64,000 bases of DNA from Lederbergia panacisoli (GTDB taxonomy: Bacteria > Bacillota > Bacilli > Bacillales > Bacillaceae_C): contig NZ_JANJGU010000004.1 of the NCBI RefSeq assembly GCF_024626525.1, positions 62,001 to 126,000 of the forward strand. The letters run 5' to 3'. A program made the position numbers and the translations under genes. Position 1 is the stretch's first letter. Each line of letters begins with the position of its first letter. The notes under the pieces were generated by a model, which was not told the DNA's origin, did no database searches, and saw only the letters and a program-made list of their open reading frames with translations. Below are positions 26,858 through 34,980 of the stretch, piece after piece.

Positions 26858-26889
26858 TATTTTACATAAAAAATAGAGGAGTGGATTAA

Positions 26890-27645
26890 ATGGAACAAAA
26901 ATTTGCAGCTCAGCTATATACGGTGCGTGAGGAATTAGCAAAAGGAATTAAACCTGTTTTTCATGAATTGAAAAAAATGGGCTGGGCGGGTGTTCAGATT
27001 TCTGCACTTCCAGAAGGACATGATCCACATGAAATCGCAGCTGTTTTAAAGGAGACTGGTCTAGGAACTGCGGGAATGCATATTTCACTCGACCGACTTG
27101 AAAACGATTTAGAAAATGTCGTAAAAGAGGCCGATCTGTATGGCACAAAAGACATTGTTTGCCCATATCTCCCAAAGGAATATTGGAATCAAGAAGGCTA
27201 TAAGAAAGTAAAGATGAGCTTAAATGCCATTGCTAAAAAAGTTCCTGAATATCGCATTAGCTATCATAACCACGCCTTTGAATTTGAAACGGAAATTGAT
27301 GGCATGTCTGCTCTTGAGTATATATTGAAGCCTTCAGATGCTAATTTAATTTTAGCTGAAGTAGATGTGTACTGGGTGAAAAAAGGCGGACGTGACCCAC
27401 TTTCCTTTATCCAACCATACGCCAATAGAATGCCAATTATCCATTTAAAAGATATGTCAAATGACGAAAACGAAGTGTTTGCAGAAGTAGGCACAGGAAA
27501 AATTGATTTCATTCCAATTTTACAATGGGGCGAAAAATCAGGTGTCGAATGGTATGCAGTTGAGCAAGATGTTTGCCCGGGGAACCCGATGGATAGCTTG
27601 AAAATCAGCCTAGAGAATTTATTGAAATTAAAAGAACAAGTATAA
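26890..27645 (+). CDS. Sugar phosphate isomerase/epimerase (TIM barrel)
   Basis: A 251-residue TIM-barrel protein; GAGGAGTGG precedes the ATG. YHNHAFEF, the Asp in AEVDVYW, IHLKD and the late VEQD supply the expected metal ligands. It resembles the epimerase/lyase proteins that accompany Gfo/Idh/MocA dehydrogenases, and the next gene is one, only 12 bp away. It probably isomerises or cleaves the keto-sugar made by that dehydrogenase. It is clearly different from the epimerase at 1979, so the island has two different TIM-barrel steps. Confidence 0.87.
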   Translation: MEQKFAAQLYTVREELAKGIKPVFHELKKMGWAGVQISALPEGHDPHEIAAVLKETGLGTAGMHISLDRLENDLENVVKEADLYGTKDIVCPYLPKEYWNQEGYKKVKMSLNAIAKKVPEYRISYHNHAFEFETEIDGMSALEYILKPSDANLILAEVDVYWVKKGGRDPLSFIQPYANRMPIIHLKDMSNDENEVFAEVGTGKIDFIPILQWGEKSGVEWYAVEQDVCPGNPMDSLKISLENLLKLKEQV

Positions 27646-27657
27646 GGGGGCGTGCGC

Positions 27658-28821
27658 ATGGATCAAGTAAGAATCGGCGTTATCGGTATGGGGAATATGG
27701 GATCAAGTCATGCTAAAAATATTTTTGATGGGCATGTAAAAGGGGCCATCTTAACTGCGATTTGTGATGAGAGACCCGATCGCATCCAATGGGCTGAGGG
27801 CGTGTTCGGCGACCGGGTTCAGAGGTTTAGCTCCTATGATGAGTTTTTTGCCAATCCCAATATAGATGGAGTTATCATAGCTACACCACATTATGATCAT
27901 CCTCTTCTTGCCATTAAGGCTTTTGAACGTGGCTTGCATGTTTTGAGTGAAAAACCAGCTGGAGTTTACACTAAAAATGTAAGGGAAATGAACGAGGCTG
28001 CTAAAAAAAGTGGGAAAGTGTTCAGCATGATGTTTAACCAAAGGACTAATCCGCTTTATCAGAAAGTGAGAGAGCTAATATCATCTGGGGAGCTTGGAGA
28101 GATCAAACGGACAAATTGGATTATTACAAATTGGTACCGTTCGCAAAGTTATTATGATTCCGGCGGCTGGCGCGCAACATGGGCAGGTGAAGGCGGCGGC
28201 GTTATGATTAACCAATCTCCGCATCAGCTTGATCTTTGGCAGTGGACAACGGGCTTGATGCCTAAGCGTGTTCGTGCATTCAGCGGCTTCGGGAAATACC
28301 ATGACATTGAAGTAGAAGATGATGTTACAGCTTACGTAGAATATGAAAATGGCGCTACTGGGGTGTTCATTACTTCTACTGGTGAGGCGCCTGGTACAAA
28401 TCGATTTGAAATTGCGGGCGACCGTGGAAAACTAGTTGTTGAAGATAATAAACTGACCTTTTCACGACTAAGACAATCGGAACGTGAATTTAATCGCATG
28501 TACAAAGGTGGATTTGGCGAACCCGAGTGCTGGAATATTGACATTCCTATCCATGGAAGGACAGCAGATCATCTTGGTATTATGAATAATTGGGTAGATG
28601 CCATTTTAAATGGTGCGGAACTTCTTGCCCCAGGTGAAGAAGGCATCAAGAGTTTAGCAATCTCGAATGCTGTGTATTTATCAAGCTGGATGGATGACTG
28701 GGTCGATATGCCAATTGACGAAGATCTTTTTTACGAAAAACTGCAAGAAAAAATAAAACAGTCGACCTTTAATAAAGCAGCCGCAAAGGATCTCACTTTA
28801 GATGTAAGTGGAACTCATTAA
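27658..28821 (+). CDS. Gfo/Idh/MocA family oxidoreductase
   Basis: The ATG at 27658 fits AAGGGGG 7 bp upstream; the GTG at 27652 is rejected. The 387-residue product has GVIGMGNMG as nucleotide loop, SEKPAGVYT with catalytic Lys, and a GGGVMINQSPHQLDLW stretch with the conserved His. It is longer than the other members here. It forms a pair with the epimerase upstream and ends at a strong terminator. It probably oxidises or reduces a glycoside or inositol-like ring with NAD(P). Confidence 0.92.
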   Translation: MDQVRIGVIGMGNMGSSHAKNIFDGHVKGAILTAICDERPDRIQWAEGVFGDRVQRFSSYDEFFANPNIDGVIIATPHYDHPLLAIKAFERGLHVLSEKPAGVYTKNVREMNEAAKKSGKVFSMMFNQRTNPLYQKVRELISSGELGEIKRTNWIITNWYRSQSYYDSGGWRATWAGEGGGVMINQSPHQLDLWQWTTGLMPKRVRAFSGFGKYHDIEVEDDVTAYVEYENGATGVFITSTGEAPGTNRFEIAGDRGKLVVEDNKLTFSRLRQSEREFNRMYKGGFGEPECWNIDIPIHGRTADHLGIMNNWVDAILNGAELLAPGEEGIKSLAISNAVYLSSWMDDWVDMPIDEDLFYEKLQEKIKQSTFNKAAAKDLTLDVSGTH

Positions 28822-28828
28822 TGAAAAG

Positions 28829-28868
28829 ATAAAATCCGGATGAGATGAAACGTCTCTCCGGATTTTAT
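28829..28868 (+). terminator. Rho-independent terminator
   Basis: ATAAAATCCGGA (28829-28840) pairs perfectly with TCCGGATTTTAT (28857-28868). It marks the right end of the sugar island. Confidence 0.88.
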
Positions 28869-28901
28869 GTATAGGTATGGATGAAAGGGGAGCTGTGTTG
28901 A

Positions 28902-30248
28902 TTGAAACAACAGAATTTTACAACTGGAAGTATATGGAGGCAACTCATTACATTTTCGGCTCCAATCATGGTAACAAACCTTCTGCAAATCTCGTATCAG
29001 TTTATTGATAGCTTATGGGTTGGTAATTTACTAGGTGCTGATGCACTTGGAGCTGTAGCGGTATCTAGTACTGTCATTTTTACAGTATTATCTTTTATTA
29101 TTGGCATCAATAATGCTACTTTGACGGTATTGTCACAATTAAAGGGAAAAGATGATCCTGAAGGATTACGAAGCTATGTGAATGCCTTTACGGTGATTCT
29201 TGGGATGATGGCGATTTTTTTGGGTGTAGTCGGTTTTGTCTTTGCTGAAAGCATTTTGAAAATTCTTGGTACGCCTGGCACCATGCTGGCGGATGCATCA
29301 AGCTATTTGAAAATTAACTTTTTAGGGATACTTTTTTTATTTGGCTATAATTTTATCGCAACGGTATTTCGTGCACTGGGCAACAGTAAGACGCCACTGC
29401 GATTTGTCATGATTGCCGTTGTTTTAAATGCAGTTTTGGATCCAATATTTATTTACGTCTTTAATTGGGGCATACAAGGAGCTGCCTATGCAACAATTGT
29501 TGCTCAAGGTTTCGCCTTTATATATGGTTTATTTATCAGCTTACATTACAAACTAATTCCATTTTCATTGCCTTCCATTCCTAGAAAGGAAGAGATTTCT
29601 CTTATATTAGGGCAAGGAATTCCATCAGGGTTGCAAATGATGGTGATTTCTGCGGGTTCTGCTGCCATTATGAGTGTCGTTACAGAATATGGCAGTGATA
29701 CGGTAGCTGGATTTGGAGCGGCGCAACGTCTCGAAAGCATCATTATGCTGCCAGCCTCTGCACTAGGCACCGCCGTAAATAGTATGGCTGGGCAAAACAT
29801 TGCAGCTGGAAAATGGAGTCGAGTCCACAAAATCACATTATATGCGACACTATTGAATCTAGGAGCCATGCTTGTTGCTTCTACATCCATCTTCATTCTA
29901 GCTAGTGTAGGAATTCGATTATTCATTTCAGAGACGGAAGCCGTAAAGTTTGGGACCGATTATATTAAACTAGTTGCCTTTTTCTTCCCGTTTTTAGGAT
30001 TCAACTTTGTTTGGAATGGGGTTGTAAGGGCTTCAGGCGCAGCGGTTCAAGTACTCGTGTTGAACATAATATCCTTTTGGCTGCTTCGCTATCCATTAAC
30101 CTTCTTGTTTTCTGATATTTTTGGTGAGAATGGAATTGCGCTCGGAATGGGAGTAAGCTTTTTCATAAGCAGCTTCTTTGCGTTTGGATACTATCAGTTT
30201 GGGAAGTGGCGGAAGAAGGATCTGTTTGAAGAAAGAGAAAACAATTAG
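28902..30248 (+). CDS. MATE family efflux transporter
   Basis: A 448-residue protein with about twelve membrane segments in two homologous halves. The motif region LQISYQFIDSLWVGNLLGADALGAVA is typical of MATE exporters, which expel drugs or metabolites by Na+ or H+ antiport. The frame is closed by a stop directly before the TTG at 28902, so TTG is the start, behind AAAGGGGAG. A VanZ-like gene follows after 18 bp. No substrate can be assigned; similar genes in B. subtilis are of uncharacterised specificity. Confidence 0.92.
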   Translation: MKQQNFTTGSIWRQLITFSAPIMVTNLLQISYQFIDSLWVGNLLGADALGAVAVSSTVIFTVLSFIIGINNATLTVLSQLKGKDDPEGLRSYVNAFTVILGMMAIFLGVVGFVFAESILKILGTPGTMLADASSYLKINFLGILFLFGYNFIATVFRALGNSKTPLRFVMIAVVLNAVLDPIFIYVFNWGIQGAAYATIVAQGFAFIYGLFISLHYKLIPFSLPSIPRKEEISLILGQGIPSGLQMMVISAGSAAIMSVVTEYGSDTVAGFGAAQRLESIIMLPASALGTAVNSMAGQNIAAGKWSRVHKITLYATLLNLGAMLVASTSIFILASVGIRLFISETEAVKFGTDYIKLVAFFFPFLGFNFVWNGVVRASGAAVQVLVLNIISFWLLRYPLTFLFSDIFGENGIALGMGVSFFISSFFAFGYYQFGKWRKKDLFEERENN

Positions 30249-30266
30249 TGAACAAGGTGAAAAGAT

Positions 30267-30863
30267 ATGAGTTTAATCAAAATGTACATCATAAACATGC
30301 TTGGATATATGATTGTGGCCCTGCCATTCTACTTTATTGGTCGAATGATTTTATTAAAGAGGAAGAAAAAGCGAGTTGAGCTGCGGCGTGAATTGATACT
30401 TGCTTTATTCGTTTTATACATAATTGGACTGGCTTCACAAACGATTATTCCCAGGTGGGAAGTTGGGATCATGGGTGATACCGGAAAGTTTTATTTTGAT
30501 GTTTATTTTTTCAACAATACCGCCCACGTAAATCTGATACCCTTTTACACCATCAGTCAATATTTCACAACGAATGCAAATGTGGATAATTGGGGTGGCT
30601 TGTCGCTAGTGAATATCGCTGGAAATATGTTTGTGTTTTCGCCGATTGGAATTTTTGTTCCTATCCTTTGGAGTAGGCTGCAATCCTTTCCGAAAATCTT
30701 AATCTTAGGTTTAGGTGTGACTTGTTTTATTGAGTTAATTCAATTATTCATTGGACGCAGCACAGATATTGATGATGTCATTTTAAATGCAATAGGCGTC
30801 ATGATTGGATATGGAATATATGCTTTGTTAAAAATTCCTTACTATAAAGTTGCATATCGTTAA
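30267..30863 (+). CDS. VanZ family membrane protein
   Basis: A 198-residue membrane protein with four to five hydrophobic helices. The VanZ-like features are the HVNLIPFYT stretch, the NIAGNMFVFSPIG motif and FIELIQLFIGRSTDIDDVILNAIG near the C-terminus. Founding VanZ gives low-level teicoplanin resistance, but most chromosomal homologues are uncharacterised. It is cotranscribed with the MATE gene. No van genes are nearby, so resistance should not be assumed. Confidence 0.88.
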   Translation: MSLIKMYIINMLGYMIVALPFYFIGRMILLKRKKKRVELRRELILALFVLYIIGLASQTIIPRWEVGIMGDTGKFYFDVYFFNNTAHVNLIPFYTISQYFTTNANVDNWGGLSLVNIAGNMFVFSPIGIFVPILWSRLQSFPKILILGLGVTCFIELIQLFIGRSTDIDDVILNAIGVMIGYGIYALLKIPYYKVAYR

Positions 30864-30888
30864 TGATTATTTATTTTCTAGTAAACAA

Positions 30889-30923
30889 TCGTTCATAATT
30901 TGTTAATAACTCCTGGATATGAT
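30889..30923 (+). promoter_or_regulatory. Promoter of the HtrA-like gene with 11-bp direct repeats
   Basis: TCGTTCATAAT (30889-30899) and TTGTTAATAAC (30900-30910) are direct repeats 11 bp apart, the geometry used by OmpR-family regulators. They end 7 bp before TATGAT (30918-30923), a good -10. The same two half-sites, in the other order and with the same 7-bp gap, precede the foldase gene at 34981. Confidence 0.65.
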
Positions 30924-30958
30924 GGAAACAAGTAATCAATCGTTAGGAGGAAAGAACG

Positions 30959-32185
30959 ATGACAGAAATGAATAATCAAGATCAGGAAGTTACAAATACA
31001 ACAGAAAGAGCAAAACCTTACCTTAAACCTAAAAAAACAGGATTAAAAAGATTTTTTTCAACAGTGGGTGCTGGTATAATTGGATCAGTTTTAACACTGA
31101 CCGTTGTAACGTATACTCCATTTTTGCAAGATGACAATACAACAAACAAAAGTGATATACCAACATCTACTGTGCAAACAGAAAATGATAATTCATACTC
31201 AGTACAGAAAGTATCTGCTAGTACGAAATCACTTGCCGATATGGTGGAAAGCACGTCGAAGGCCATTGTCGGGGTGGTTAATTTTCAAAATAAAAGTAGT
31301 CAATTTTCTCCGATTGAGGAAAGTGTTGAGGCGGGCTCTGGTTCCGGTGTGATCTTTAGGAAAGAGGGAAATGATGCTTACATCGTGACGAATAACCATG
31401 TAATCGATGGGGCTGAAAAAGTTGAAGTTTCTTTTTATGATGGTGAAAAGACAACTGCGAAACTCGTCGGAGCAGATGCATTAACCGATCTGGCTGTTTT
31501 AAAAGTGGAAGGAAAATATGCCGACACTGTACTAAAGTTCGGTAATTCTGATGCATTGAGAGCTGGTGATCAAGTAGTTGCGATTGGAAATCCACTAGGC
31601 CTTGATTTTTCACGAACCGTGACCCAAGGGATTGTCAGTGCAGTTAATCGAACTGTTAATGTAAAAACATCAGCAGGTGAATGGGATTTAAATGCAATCC
31701 AGACGGATGCAGCCATTAACCCAGGAAATAGCGGCGGTGCGCTTATAAATTCTGAAGGTGAACTCATTGGGATTAACAGCTTAAAAATCTCTGAAAGTGG
31801 AGTGGAAGGACTTGGATTTGCGATTCCAATTAATGATGCGATTCCAATTATCGATGAAATCATAAAAACCGGTAAGATTGAACGTCCATATATGGGGGTT
31901 AGCTTGGCAGACTTAGATCAAGTTCCACAGCAATATTTGCGTGCTGTGCCGTTAAGTGTTGAAGATGGGGTCATGGTGGCAGCAGTTGAACCAAATTCCG
32001 CAGCCGAAAAAGCAGGCCTTGAGTCAAAGGATGTCATCGTTTCCGTTAATAAAAATAAAGTTAAAAATTCAGGGGAGCTGCGCAGATATTTATACACAAA
32101 GCTAAAAGTCGGGGACAAAGTTTCATTGGAAATTTATCGAGATGGAAAATTAAAAACGATCGATATTACCCTGGCAAGTAAATAA
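30959..32185 (+). CDS. HtrA/DegP-like membrane serine protease with PDZ domain
   Basis: A 408-residue S1C protease. A cytoplasmic N-terminus of about 30 residues and one membrane segment (about 35-60) put the catalytic domain outside. The triad is visible: His in VTNNHVIDG, Asp in LTDLAVLKVE and Ser in NPGNSGGAL. A C-terminal PDZ domain (about 300-405) contains GVMVAAVEPNSAAEKAGL. Such proteases degrade misfolded exported proteins. In B. subtilis htrA/htrB are controlled by the CssRS two-component system; here a response regulator/kinase pair lies just downstream and shared operator repeats support control by it. Confidence 0.93.
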   Translation: MTEMNNQDQEVTNTTERAKPYLKPKKTGLKRFFSTVGAGIIGSVLTLTVVTYTPFLQDDNTTNKSDIPTSTVQTENDNSYSVQKVSASTKSLADMVESTSKAIVGVVNFQNKSSQFSPIEESVEAGSGSGVIFRKEGNDAYIVTNNHVIDGAEKVEVSFYDGEKTTAKLVGADALTDLAVLKVEGKYADTVLKFGNSDALRAGDQVVAIGNPLGLDFSRTVTQGIVSAVNRTVNVKTSAGEWDLNAIQTDAAINPGNSGGALINSEGELIGINSLKISESGVEGLGFAIPINDAIPIIDEIIKTGKIERPYMGVSLADLDQVPQQYLRAVPLSVEDGVMVAAVEPNSAAEKAGLESKDVIVSVNKNKVKNSGELRRYLYTKLKVGDKVSLEIYRDGKLKTIDITLASK

Positions 32186-32223
32186 AACGGAAAAACAAAG
32201 ATATGCACAAATAGGTAAATTAA

Positions 32224-32258
32224 AACGCGCAAGTGAATCCACTTGCGTTTCCTGTTTT
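32224..32258. terminator. Terminator after the HtrA-like gene
   Basis: CGCAAGTG (32228-32235) pairs with CACTTGCG (32240-32247), followed by TTTCCTGTTTTT. It also faces the convergent coiled-coil gene. Confidence 0.8.
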
Positions 32259-32270
32259 TGGTTAAGGCAT

Positions 32271-32642
32271 TTAGCCTCTAAGTTTTACCATTATACTATC
32301 TAGTTCAGTATCATGCCTACCAGTTTTGGAACTTAAATAGTCAATGTTTACTTTAACGCCTTTAATTTCATTGGAAACAATCTCAAAAACATTGCGATGT
32401 TCATCTAATTTATTATTGGTGTATTTAAAATTACTCCTAAGTTCTGATGAAAGATGATCAACTTTTGTTTCTATTCTTTCTTGGCCTTCTTTTAAAACTG
32501 TTACATCTGTTTTTAAAACCGAAACGTCTTGTTTTAAAACCGACACATCGCCTTTTATGTCTGTTATATCTTGTTTTAGGTCGGTTATATCCGTTTTTAA
32601 GTCTTTAATCTCATTTAGAATTAGTTTTAAGGTTTCTTCCAT
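32271..32642 (-). CDS. Small coiled-coil protein of unknown function
   Basis: About 123 residues, almost entirely heptad-patterned. Seven-residue modules such as DVSVLKQ, DVSVLKT and DVTVLKE repeat in the middle, with DNA repeats of 21 bp. GGAG lies 9 bp before the ATG at 32642, so the upstream in-frame Met codons are less likely. No signal peptide or membrane segment is present. Such proteins are common in Bacillus and of unknown role; it may oligomerise. It sits alone on the minus strand between the protease and the two-component genes. Confidence 0.7.
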   Translation of the reverse strand: MEETLKLILNEIKDLKTDITDLKQDITDIKGDVSVLKQDVSVLKTDVTVLKEGQERIETKVDHLSSELRSNFKYTNNKLDEHRNVFEIVSNEIKGVKVNIDYLSSKTGRHDTELDSIMVKLRG

Positions 32643-32762
32643 CCCATTCAACTCCATTCTATATTTAATATAGTATAACATATAGAAGTTTCCTTTGTTC
32701 TTGCTAAAAAATACATTTCGTTTTAACTTAAAAGAAAGACCCCTTAAGGTGGTGTAGCCCGG

Positions 32763-33458
32763 ATGAAGATATTAGTAATCGAAGACAATGAAAGTGTTGC
32801 TTCGATGATTGAAATGTTTTTTGCAAAAGAAAATATCAATGGTGTATTCGTGACGGATGGTTTAGAAGGCTACAAGCGTGCCCAGGAAGAAGAATGGGAT
32901 TGTTTAATTATTGATTGGATGCTGCCGAATATGGATGGTGTCACAATTTGCCGCAAAATTAGGCAGGAAAATAAATCGGTTCCGATTATAATGCTCACTG
33001 CTAAAGACAGTGAATCTGATCAAGTGCTCGGCCTTGAAATGGGAGCTGATGATTATGTGACGAAGCCTTTCAGCCCATTGGCACTTATGGCAAGAATTAA
33101 GGCGGTGTCGAGAAGATACCATTCGCTAAAGGATCAGAGGGTAGAAGCGGATATTATCGAAACGACCCATTTTAAAATTAATAAAAATACAAGAGAAGTG
33201 TTTCTTGACGATGTGGCTATAACGAATCTGACTCCAAAAGAATTTGATCTACTGTTTCACTTTGTTCAACACCCAAGGCAAGTTTTTTCACGGGAACAAC
33301 TGCTTGAAAAAGTATGGGGGTATCAATTTTACGGTGATGACCGCACGGTAGATGTCCATATTAAGCGCCTGCGCAATAAAATTGATAATGATGATTATTC
33401 TTTTTTTCAAACGGTATGGGGTATTGGATACAAATTTGAAGAAGGAAGTAATACTTAA
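32763..33458 (+). CDS. OmpR family response regulator (YclJ-like)
   Basis: A 231-residue regulator with an N-terminal receiver domain: acidic pair near EDN, phospho-acceptor Asp in LIIDWMLP, and Lys in VTKPFSP. The C-terminal winged helix ends with YQFYGDDRTVDVHIKRLRNKI and VWGIGYKFEE. The sequence reminds me most of B. subtilis YclJ, but that recollection is unverified. It is coupled to the kinase gene (2-bp gap). The direct-repeat sites in front of the HtrA-like and PrsA-like genes are the best candidates for its targets. Confidence 0.92.
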   Translation: MKILVIEDNESVASMIEMFFAKENINGVFVTDGLEGYKRAQEEEWDCLIIDWMLPNMDGVTICRKIRQENKSVPIIMLTAKDSESDQVLGLEMGADDYVTKPFSPLALMARIKAVSRRYHSLKDQRVEADIIETTHFKINKNTREVFLDDVAITNLTPKEFDLLFHFVQHPRQVFSREQLLEKVWGYQFYGDDRTVDVHIKRLRNKIDNDDYSFFQTVWGIGYKFEEGSNT

Positions 33459-33460
33459 AC

Positions 33461-34864
33461 ATGAAAGTCAAATATTTATACCAGCAGATAGCAAGTCATG
33501 TAAGTGTCATCATCATTGCTTTCCTAATATTAAGCCTTCTCTTTTCTCATTTTGTGAAAAATTTCGTTTATGAAAATAAAATCGATGAACTAACCTCGTA
33601 CGGTCAAAATATATTACGGGATTTGGAAAGAAATCGAGGGAATTCTCAGCCAATCCTTTCAGAGTACGGACGCGTACTAGCAGGACGCGACATACAATAC
33701 AGCCTGTTTGATCAACGCTCTGCCATCATTTACTCAATAGGAAGAACACCCATTGTGGAATTGAAGGATGAAGAATGGAACCAAATTAAACAAGGTTACA
33801 CGGTGGTCGTTAAACAAGACTTTAAACGATTGGAAGAGGGAGTTACATTCGTATTGCTTCCGTATATTCATAATAACCAATTCGTTGGAGGCATTTTGTT
33901 AGCCTCTCCCATAAAAGGTTCAAGGCAAGTTATTTCAAAAATTAATGAGTTCTTAGTTTATACAGTACTGATCGCTGCAGTCGTAGCTTTCATGCTAAGT
34001 TGGATTTTATCGGCGTTTCATGTGAAAAGAATTAAAAGACTACAAGAAGCAACTTCGCTTGTCGCGGGTGGAGATTATTCCGTTCGCATACCTTCATCGG
34101 ACTTTGATGAAATCGGCGAGCTCTCAAGAGATTTTAATAAAATGGTGAAGAAATTAAATATTTCAATGGAAGAGATTGAAAGTCTTGAGAATCGCAGGCG
34201 ACAGTTTATGGCTGATGTTTCACATGAATTGAGGACGCCGCTTACTACAATCAGCGGCGTCATTGAAGGGATTAGGAATGATATGATTCCAGAGTCTGAA
34301 AAAGAAAAAGGAATGCAGCTCGCTAGCAATGAAACAAAAAGACTAATCCGTCTTGTAAATGAAAATCTTGATTATGAAAAAATTCGCTCCAATCAAATCA
34401 CGCTTAATAAACAAAACATCCAATTAAAAGAAATGCTCGAAATCATTAAAGAACAATTAGACATTTTAGCCGAAGAAAAACATAATGAAATCGTTGTTGA
34501 AGCGGATGAAGATACTGTTGTTCATGCGGACTATGATAGGCTTACACAGATATTAATCAATATTATAAAAAACAGCATCCAATTCACTGAGAATGGAATT
34601 ATTTCAATGAGAGGCAGAACAGAGTCTGATCAAACGGTGATAGAAATAGAAGATAATGGCATCGGTATTGATCCAGAGGAAATAGAGAAGATTTGGGGGC
34701 GGTTTTACAAGGCGATGCTTTCAAGAACCACCAATCCTTACGGCGAGTTTGGTCTGGGATTATCCATCGTGAAACAGTTAGTAAACTTGCATAATGGTGA
34801 AATAGAAGTGACCAGTGAAAAAGAAAAAGGAACAAAGTTTATATTGAAATTTCCGTTAAAATAG
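33461..34864 (+). CDS. Sensor histidine kinase
   Basis: A 467-residue membrane kinase: helix 1 at about 12-35, an extracytoplasmic sensor of about 125 residues, helix 2 near 165-185, HAMP (about 185-240), the H-box FMADVSHELRTPLTT and the ATP-binding N, G1 and G2 boxes (INIIKNSIQ, IEDNGIGI, FGLGLSIVK). It should phosphorylate the regulator encoded immediately upstream. Location between an extracytoplasmic protease and a foldase gene suggests that it senses envelope protein stress; the sensor region gives no direct ligand clue. Confidence 0.92.
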   Translation: MKVKYLYQQIASHVSVIIIAFLILSLLFSHFVKNFVYENKIDELTSYGQNILRDLERNRGNSQPILSEYGRVLAGRDIQYSLFDQRSAIIYSIGRTPIVELKDEEWNQIKQGYTVVVKQDFKRLEEGVTFVLLPYIHNNQFVGGILLASPIKGSRQVISKINEFLVYTVLIAAVVAFMLSWILSAFHVKRIKRLQEATSLVAGGDYSVRIPSSDFDEIGELSRDFNKMVKKLNISMEEIESLENRRRQFMADVSHELRTPLTTISGVIEGIRNDMIPESEKEKGMQLASNETKRLIRLVNENLDYEKIRSNQITLNKQNIQLKEMLEIIKEQLDILAEEKHNEIVVEADEDTVVHADYDRLTQILINIIKNSIQFTENGIISMRGRTESDQTVIEIEDNGIGIDPEEIEKIWGRFYKAMLSRTTNPYGEFGLGLSIVKQLVNLHNGEIEVTSEKEKGTKFILKFPLK

Positions 34865-34913
34865 AAAAAAATAAAAGTAGGGGTTTCTCTTTTCTTCATA
34901 TTGATTTAAAATC

Positions 34914-34948
34914 TTGTTAATACTTTGTTCATATTTTCTAGATATTCT
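34914..34948 (+). promoter_or_regulatory. Promoter of the foldase gene with 11-bp direct repeats
   Basis: TTGTTAATACT (34914-34924) and TTGTTCATATT (34925-34935) are tandem 11-bp half-sites ending 7 bp before TATTCT (34943-34948). The half-sites and spacing mirror those of the HtrA-like gene, which suggests one regulator activating both from the -35 position. Confidence 0.65.
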
Positions 34949-34980
34949 ATTTTTATTGAGGTTTTGGAGGGGGAAAAAAG

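Noticed and set aside
30267-30863. VanZ protein as a sign of glycopeptide resistance.
   Set aside because: VanZ homologues are common without resistance and no van genes are in the window.
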